The translations under genes and the position numbers were made by a program. From Hypomyces perniciosus (lineage: Eukaryota; Ascomycota; Sordariomycetes; Hypocreales; Hypocreaceae), in contig SPDT01000007.1 in assembly GCA_008477525.1 (NCBI GenBank), positions 5,828,001 to 5,892,000 of the forward strand: 64,000 nucleotides of DNA, given 5' to 3'. Below the pieces are notes generated by a model. It worked only from the letters and a program-made list of their open reading frames with translations. It was not told the DNA's origin and searched no databases. Positions 57,539 through 64,000 of the stretch are shown one piece after another (the stretch's first letter is position 1; each line of letters begins with the position of its first letter).

Positions 57539-58837
57539 CTAGGTTGAATGTGCCGGGGTGTGAGTCCAAACATTGTAGGCAATCCAGTTGTTCTGGTAGG
57601 CTTTGCATGCCATGTTATCACTTCCCGTGCTGCATCCAATGGCATAGGCACCGTTTGAGGGAGCACTGGCATAGTTAGGGCCTGATCGGGTGCAGGTCTT
57701 CACGCCACAGTAAACATAACACGACGTTTTGTAGACATAGCCCGAACCAAGATATTGCCGCGCCCAAATCTGACCAACACTGTTACCCGGAACAGTGCAT
57801 GAGTAGGTGAAGGACTCGGAGTACGTTTCGGTTACGCTGAATGTAAACATAGCAGTGAAGATAGACTTGATAGGAGACCAGCCCCAACTAAACGACTGGG
57901 CATAAGACATGCTGAAACCAACGTTGAAACTCTGAGAACCGCCGGTAGGGCTGAGGCCAGTCCAAAGGCAGCTGCTAACTGGCAGCCAGTCTCCCCATGT
58001 GGACCACAAACCCTCTCCGGCGTAAGAGTCATAGCCGACTCCCGTGCAGAGCTGACGGCCATGCAACTTAGAATCACCAGCCTCGGGCAGTGATAGCTTA
58101 ATAGTATCCGTGTCGACGACGCCGCGATGGCCTTCAAGGTAGATATATTCTGGAAGCGTCTTGTTGTTCAAGGCCGCTTCTTCAAAGCTGCTGGCATTAT
58201 AAACTTCGAGATTCAGATGCTTGATAAGAGCGTCCTTGTCGCTCCAGTCAAGGGCAGGGCCAACGCGGGCAGAGCTCCTTGACTTAATTTTGGCCTCGGC
58301 AGGTTCGGGCTTGACACAAGGGTCAAACTTATTCACACAGCTCTTGTCCCCATACACAGTAAGGGTAAGGTTGTGAGACCCGCCCAGGACGTTGATGTAC
58401 TCTCCAATGAGAATAGATCGGTCCAGAGTATGGTTTGCGACAACCAGCATCTCGCTGATCAGTCGGCTCCAAACAGCAGCATTGGAGGGACCATGACGGG
58501 TGTAATTCGAAGAGTAATCCAGCGACAGGGTGTAAGTGTTGGAGCCAATGGACAGAGGGCTTGCATCCTTGTGGCCTCGGGCAGTCGTGGTTTTCTTTGG
58601 GAGGAGTTCATCCAACTTTGCTCCAAAATAGTGCGAGACATCCGCAAAATCGGTGGAATTCCATGACCCAGTGCAACCGCAGTTCTTCTCTGTAACCACC
58701 TTGTTGACGTGCAACTTGCTGATGCTGTTCTTTCCATAAAAGTACTCATGCTGGGTATCTGAGGTCGTGGCTGGAACCTTAGCTGAAACCGCTGTTGCAG
58801 CCAGGCCAAACAGCCAAAGGGATTTGGATTGAACCAT
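57539..58837 (-). CDS. Secreted protein of unknown function with Cys-rich C-terminal domain
   Basis: Single frame of 432 residues. The N-terminus MVQSKSLWLFGLAATAVSAK is a signal peptide. The N-terminal half has several N-glycosylation sites (NST, NYT, NHT, NLT, NAS, NKT) and the stretch YTLSLDYSSNYTRHGPSNAA. After a Gly/Asp/Leu linker the C-terminal ~165 residues have spaced Cys (LCTGVGYDS, SSCLWTGLS, YSCTVPGNS, TSCYVYCGVKTCTRS) and aromatic beta-like runs (FSWGWSPIKSIFTAMFTFSV). This could be a disulfide-bonded beta fold. I do not recognise the family and assign no function. It sits alone in AT-rich, gene-poor DNA. A TATATAA box on the minus strand near 59023 lies about 185 bp upstream of the start. 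Confidence 0.75.
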   Translation of the reverse strand: MVQSKSLWLFGLAATAVSAKVPATTSDTQHEYFYGKNSISKLHVNKVVTEKNCGCTGSWNSTDFADVSHYFGAKLDELLPKKTTTARGHKDASPLSIGSNTYTLSLDYSSNYTRHGPSNAAVWSRLISEMLVVANHTLDRSILIGEYINVLGGSHNLTLTVYGDKSCVNKFDPCVKPEPAEAKIKSRSSARVGPALDWSDKDALIKHLNLEVYNASSFEEAALNNKTLPEYIYLEGHRGVVDTDTIKLSLPEAGDSKLHGRQLCTGVGYDSYAGEGLWSTWGDWLPVSSCLWTGLSPTGGSQSFNVGFSMSYAQSFSWGWSPIKSIFTAMFTFSVTETYSESFTYSCTVPGNSVGQIWARQYLGSGYVYKTSCYVYCGVKTCTRSGPNYASAPSNGAYAIGCSTGSDNMACKAYQNNWIAYNVWTHTPAHST

Positions 58838-61602
58838 TGTAACTTCAATTAATTCAAGGAATATTGGACTAGAAGTGAAATGTCAGACTAAGGCCCGGAA
58901 ACTCGTAGGTGTTTTGCTCGAGAATATCTACCTTCTTCGAAGAGATATCAACTGCCCGATAGTCAGTGATGAGAGATGATGAAGATGATGCTGTTAATCA
59001 CTGGGCGAAAGCAAGGCATGTTATATAGAGAATAACTCTGGCTGTAGACATTGCTATCGTTCCCTGGCAAGGGAAGTGCCACATCAGAGACCCTGCATGT
59101 AAATCATTCTGGGGATGATGACGGAGTAATGACAACGATCCCTGGTTCGGCATATAAAGTGTTCACTCAATGCAATGTGGGCACAAGTGCTATTCCTCCC
59201 AGTCCAATAGAACCATGAAAGTTGGCTCACAATCGAGTTAGTACCCGCAGCTATGGAGACAACACGTGTATCCGAGTCTAAAGGCCGATCATTAAATTTC
59301 CCCGTCAATAGTAATAAGTCGGTATTCTATTTGCCGAACCTTGAACAAGCTCAGATAGCATAGAGCTAGAACAACACAAATGTTCCTATTGTACATACCT
59401 AGGTCACGCGATTACCGATATTAAATGCTAGCTTAACTAGAGGGTAGCTAACCTCCATTGCTTGCTTGTGTTATTATAATACCTTTTTTTCAAGCAAGTC
59501 TACAGAGTCAGTGTCGGCAGTAACATCGTCTTCGCCATATATTGATGGCTCTATATCTGGTCCTAGGTATCATTCGGATATTGAAATAGAAAGAGTTACT
59601 AATAGGAATGTGAGATAGTAATCAATGTCCCTGTCACGCAGTAAGAATTGCTGATTCTATTGGAGGATCCAGATCTGCATAGTATGCATAGTATGTAGAT
59701 TATTGAGCTCCTCCACAGCCACCCCAGTATGTAGATCACTTAGCTTAGTTATAGTAGTGGGTTACTGCAGGGACTCCAATTTCAAGAAAATGCTTTGTTG
59801 AACTTGATGCATCAACTCCTATATCGGTCCTTCAAGGATGAAATTCGGACCACTAATGCATATTCATCTTCATACATAGAGCTCGTAGTAATATGATCCT
59901 GAAATTCGGGGGAAATACGTAAGGAACAGACATGTGCTCAACATTCATAAGTAAATAGAATCTCTTGTTAGCCATTAGAATCGACCTCCTGGTGAAATAA
60001 ACTACACCGGAAACATATTGTTAGCTACGATCTGTATATTTTAGCACCACTCGCTAAACCCCAAAACACTATAATCAGAAGCCTCAACAGTAGGTCTAGA
60101 CTATTGACCTATATTAATTCCAGTGGCGCGTGCTCTTCAACTGCAGGGAGCTGTCTGGGGCATAGGACGCTACGGCTGCATTCGCATAGTCGCGCTCTCT
60201 TTCATTACATAAACAACTCATGACTGCTCATACCAACGGGGCGTTTGATTAGACTCGGAATTGCCGCTTTTACGACTATTTAAGCATGTTTACGAGAGGA
60301 TCGCTACTATATAGTATACTCCGTAGTCTATTCGTAATACCGATAGAAGAGTCCCGCGAGTTGCCCAATATGGAAAGGACGCTCTAATTCGTCGTTGTCA
60401 GCAATACGAGGTCCCTCGTATCGAACATGCAGTCATCTGTCGAGATCCTGTAGGGAATCGTAGTAATCGTAGTATGAAAATGGGTGCCCAGTCTGCGTGG
60501 ATGCCGTGATCAACGCCACCAATCGGCACCAGATGATGCCATCCTCATCGTTGATGAGAGCATCTAGGTAATGCTTCCTCGATACCCTAGAGATTGCTAT
60601 GGAGAGGATATGTGATCTGGGGTAGTAATGTTTTCCACTACCACGGCCTTGATTCCGCTGACGGACATCTGATAGTAGTAATGAAAAAACATCACCGCCT
60701 CCTGCTGACTAGTCAGTGTGTGGGGGGCGATAGGCCAAGTCTATCATCTGGGGCAGCTCAAACCCGTCTTTATCTATGAACCAAAGGCAATGGTATGGGA
60801 CCATATGAACAGGACGAAAACAAGTATCTCACAGGCTGTCACTGGGTTGAACGGCACCCCACTTCCTGAGTCGAGACTTGATTCTTGATGCTTAGCGTTG
60901 GTTTACAGAGTTTGTGCAAGACCAACACCCTGATAGAGCGGACTAAGGTGTGATCAAGGATCGCAACTTTAGTCAATGAGCTAATAGTTCAATAGAAAAG
61001 TATTAGACTCACTAGACTCATTACCCAAAGCTATGACGCACATAGACGTGACATTCATCCCGTTGAGGCTATAGCCCTGAGTGCTGACATGTTCGTAAAC
61101 CTGAGAGTTGTGAGAGTCTACCAGCACGCTTCTCCATCGAAAATTCAGCATTGTCATGCTATTTGATTCAAACAATCTAATAGCGATATAGTATTCTCCC
61201 CATGCAGATTGCTACTCAGCAGGAGCTTCCCATGACTGACCATTTCATAGAGTATATAATATATAAAAACCCTTTCCCATGAATCGCCCGATGACCCAGT
61301 CCCAATTTCGTAACAATAATAACCCCCGAAAGAAAAGCCAAGCCAAAAACCAACCCTAACCAAAAACCACTCTTGCATCTCTGAAAAAGAAAAGAATAAG
61401 AAAGTCATGTACAATCCCATACGCCCGGTCCAAGAAATGCTCATGCTTTCATCCCAAGACTGCCGATCTATCGGGAACACACAAAGTTCCAGAGCAAATT
61501 CGCACACATGCAACAACCCCATCATGTAATCGTTCCTCTCCACATCATACACATACGGTGTGTGGGTATTGCCACCATTAATCACACCGGGCGTTTACAC
61601 AC
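58838..61602. other. 2.8-kb AT-rich gene-poor region
   Basis: Apart from the promoter of the secreted protein, no ORF or RNA is supported. Frames around 60480-60900 are interrupted by many stops. A TACTCCGTAGT motif copy lies near 60317. Confidence 0.5.
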
Positions 61603-64000
61603 CTAAGACTCCATGTCTTCCTGCTGCACCTTGGTCGCCACCGCGTCCCACCATGGGCTATGTGCTGCCCGATCAACAGTTCCAACTTTGTCGAGAAGAT
61701 CCGAGATGTGTCTTACTTTCTCGACAAACTCCGATAGGCCCAAGCTAGCTAGTTTCTCGCCTGCCGTATTCGCTGTTTTGACCTTCTCGCTGGCAGATCC
61801 AGATGCCAGACGGGCAAGAATATTGCCTCGGAGGCGCGTGAGTAGGAGGCGCAAGACCGGCTCGCGCGGTTCTGTTGAGCGGACAGACATATCCTGACTC
61901 GCTGTCAATACCTTGGTTACAAGAGCGCGGAGGTGAGTCTTGGTGGCGGCAGGCATGGAACGGCCTGCCTCCAGGGCAGCCATGGCACCATCGACTGCCG
62001 TGTTAATAGAAGCATGGTTGGCCTCCAAGACTGCCATAACACGAGTGGCTTCGGTCTTCCATGGCGATCGAACATCTCGCTTGAGAAGATTTTTACACTG
62101 AAGCAGCACAGCGCCAACAGTGATGATACGCTGGATCATCGTGGACACTTGGTTAACGCGGGCATGGTCGAGGTGGAGCATCTCTGGGATCTGTTGAGGG
62201 CTGATGGGTGTGGGTTGCGTGAAGACATCGACCAACAGCTGAGCGTATATCCGAGCCGCTGTGGGCCGCGACTTGGGGTGATTAATGCCCTCGAAATCGC
62301 GCCTCTGAACCTCGGTCATGACCTTGGCATTCGCTGAACGCCATGCTGATTCTGCGACTGATAGACTCAGTTGTCCATTTGCAATATCCTCGGTAAACCT
62401 CTTCGCTTCGTATTGGGCGGCAGATTCAATGAGCTGGGGGGCCGCAATCCTCAACAAGTAGTTGATGTAATCACATAGCATCACATCGATAAATCTGTTG
62501 AGGGCCTCCACCCTGTCAATCAGATTACCATCACTCAGCTTGTTCTGCACCAGATCTTTGACCTCATCGTCTCGGAACGGGGCACAGAGCTTGGGCAACA
62601 GAGAAGACATGGCTGCGAAGAACTTCTCGTAGGAAAAGTTGCCAAGGGTGTACTGTTGTTGGGCCATTTCTGGGTCGAGAATCTCGCCAATGAGATTATA
62701 CATGGAGTTGCCAGGCTTGAGTAGCCGCTGCAATTTATCCTTTATGTTACTAGCCATGAGGACGAAGAATCTGAAATTTGCCTCCTCATCGCCATCATTC
62801 ATAGAAGCTTTCATCTGCATATAGAGCGGGCGAGAGAGTACAGCCTGCTGTTCGACGTACTCCTCAGCTGGGATTTGGTATTCCTTGTTGATAGCCAGCT
62901 CATGAACAACGATACGGTTATCCGGGAGCAACCCGTTCAGACCAGTCTTTACGGTCGGCGGCCGAGCCTCCCGCTTGCTGGCAGGTGTCGATGGAGGTGT
63001 GAGAGTCTGCGGTTCATGCGATACGAGGCTTCTCGCCGTGGTCTGGGCATCGCCAGATGCGCTCTCAGTATCAGCGACTCGAGGTTTAGTATCGCCAGTC
63101 TGTTTCTTGGCCTTTCGTGTTTTCCTTGCCTCGCTCACGGCTTGGAAAATCAACTTCTTGCCCTTCTCAGCACCCGCCAATTTCTTGATTCTCACAATCA
63201 GCATGAGCTGACTATCTTGAATACTCTGGCGGTAGAGGGCAGCGGCAGCATCATCCGTAGTCTCCTTGACGGTTTGGAAGATGGCGTCTAGTTCCACAAA
63301 CTGCATAAGCATGACCTCGATTAGGGCGTTCGAGTCTCTTGACTTCCACGCAATGAATGCGTTGTAGAAAACGGCATAGGCTTGTGGGAGCGTCTTCTTC
63401 AACGAGGGCGGCATGGTGTACCGGTTTGCAGGCGTCAGCCAAGCGAGAATATTCTCAAAGGAAATAAGAACATCCTTAGCCTTGTCCACCAAGTCTTGTA
63501 GTTGGGGGTTGTTGAGATCCGTGGCAGGTAGCTGATGGGGTTGCGAATCCTCATCCTCATCCTCATCCTCATCAGGATCATCCTTATTGCTGAGAACCTG
63601 GTTGGGATGCCCTAAGATTAAGAAGGCACTCAAGAAGGTGCGAACTGCGGCCATCTCGTCGACAGAGCCCGGCTCTCCCTCCTCGAGACCACAAATCCGG
63701 AGAAGCCGAGCAGTGACAAACAGGACATTCTCTCTCGCCAGTAGCTCAACAACGGTGTCAAATGATGTATCCCGGATTCCATCCACGCTCAGGCCCAGGC
63801 CATTGAACTCTTGGGTAATCTTCTTTCTGGCACATCCACGCCACCATGTTTGAATCTTGGTGGCTGCATCGTCATCGCTCATCTTGGGCACATCGCGTTC
63901 CTTCACCTGTGGCATGACCTCGATAGGCTTTCTAGTCATGACACTCTGGCCGCGGCTGCGTCGGGTTGTAGTCTTGTTTCGAAGCTCCTCCCTCCGCTTC
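61603..64000 (-). CDS. Tcp11 domain (Sok1-like) protein; 5' end outside window
   Basis: The frame is open to the right edge, so the first ATG in the window (63939) is internal; residues before it read KRREELRNKTTTRRSRGQSV. At least 798 residues are visible. An IQ-like motif (ATKIQTWWRGCARKK) is followed by the long helical Tcp11 region (FYNAFIAWKSRDSNALIEVM, MLCDYINYLLRIAAPQLIES) and ends near LRHISDLLDKVG-type helices. An acidic run (DPDEDEDEDEDSQ) lies near residue 125. The family includes yeast Sok1, a multicopy suppressor of PKA deficiency, and mouse Tcp11. The biochemical role is not established. No intron is visible in the part shown. Confidence 0.88.
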   Translation of the reverse strand, partial: KRREELRNKTTTRRSRGQSVMTRKPIEVMPQVKERDVPKMSDDDAATKIQTWWRGCARKKITQEFNGLGLSVDGIRDTSFDTVVELLARENVLFVTARLLRICGLEEGEPGSVDEMAAVRTFLSAFLILGHPNQVLSNKDDPDEDEDEDEDSQPHQLPATDLNNPQLQDLVDKAKDVLISFENILAWLTPANRYTMPPSLKKTLPQAYAVFYNAFIAWKSRDSNALIEVMLMQFVELDAIFQTVKETTDDAAAALYRQSIQDSQLMLIVRIKKLAGAEKGKKLIFQAVSEARKTRKAKKQTGDTKPRVADTESASGDAQTTARSLVSHEPQTLTPPSTPASKREARPPTVKTGLNGLLPDNRIVVHELAINKEYQIPAEEYVEQQAVLSRPLYMQMKASMNDGDEEANFRFFVLMASNIKDKLQRLLKPGNSMYNLIGEILDPEMAQQQYTLGNFSYEKFFAAMSSLLPKLCAPFRDDEVKDLVQNKLSDGNLIDRVEALNRFIDVMLCDYINYLLRIAAPQLIESAAQYEAKRFTEDIANGQLSLSVAESAWRSANAKVMTEVQRRDFEGINHPKSRPTAARIYAQLLVDVFTQPTPISPQQIPEMLHLDHARVNQVSTMIQRIITVGAVLLQCKNLLKRDVRSPWKTEATRVMAVLEANHASINTAVDGAMAALEAGRSMPAATKTHLRALVTKVLTASQDMSVRSTEPREPVLRLLLTRLRGNILARLASGSASEKVKTANTAGEKLASLGLSEFVEKVRHISDLLDKVGTVDRAAHSPWWDAVATKVQQEDMES

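Noticed and set aside
60480..60900. Possible enzyme relic in the AT-rich right-hand region
   Set aside because: Fragments such as FIYEPKAMVWDHMNRT are suggestive but too short and too interrupted to assign to any family.

Overview
The window is nuclear DNA of a filamentous ascomycete (Pezizomycotina). The evidence is short GT-AG introns of about 50-90 nt with CTAAC/CTGAC-type branch sites, a fungal Slt2-type MAP kinase, a Rog1/Lpl1-like esterase, a GPI-type cell-wall protein and a Ups1-type PRELI protein. Several proteins look Eurotiomycete-like, but this order-level guess is weak. No operons, phage or CRISPR arrays are present.

Layout, left to right. 0-8 kb: C-terminal part of a DUF676 lipase-like protein, Ups1/PRELI, a low-molecular-weight protein tyrosine phosphatase, and the cell-wall-integrity MAP kinase (5 exons). 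8.6-17.4 kb: three surface or secreted proteins on the minus strand (a DUF3455 protein, a single-pass membrane protein whose frame is unresolved, and a Thr/Pro-rich repeat protein with a GPI-type C-terminus). 17.5-25.8 kb: gene-poor, with an alcohol dehydrogenase pseudogene, a broken small ORF, a U6 snRNA gene interrupted by an intron, a 38-bp tandem repeat and relic coding pieces. 25.9-27.1 kb: mitochondrial phosphate carrier (4 exons). 27.9-30.3 kb: degenerate copies of an unrecognised repeat family and of a C2H2 zinc-finger-like gene. 31.2-48.4 kb is the housekeeping core: SDA1, a FucP-like MFS transporter, a 6-TM membrane protein, a flavin monooxygenase (6 exons), TRM6, ARPC3 (with a 6-nt first coding exon) and a conserved-looking unknown. 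50-55.8 kb: a secreted carboxylesterase/lipase and an M1 aminopeptidase with a 5' exon that adds a mitochondrial-type presequence. 56.8-61.6 kb: a tRNA-Ser gene with a 55-nt insertion inside its anticodon, a secreted unknown protein and AT-rich gene-poor DNA. 61.6-64 kb: a Tcp11/Sok1-type protein running off the right edge.

The most unusual signal is that both recognisable RNA polymerase III genes, U6 and tRNA-Ser, carry insertions with GT...AG ends and branch-like sequences. The U6 intron also holds a perfect B-box match, as in Schizosaccharomyces. The tRNA insertion is not at the canonical 37/38 site. Removing it at GT/AG restores a standard Ser(AGA) anticodon loop.
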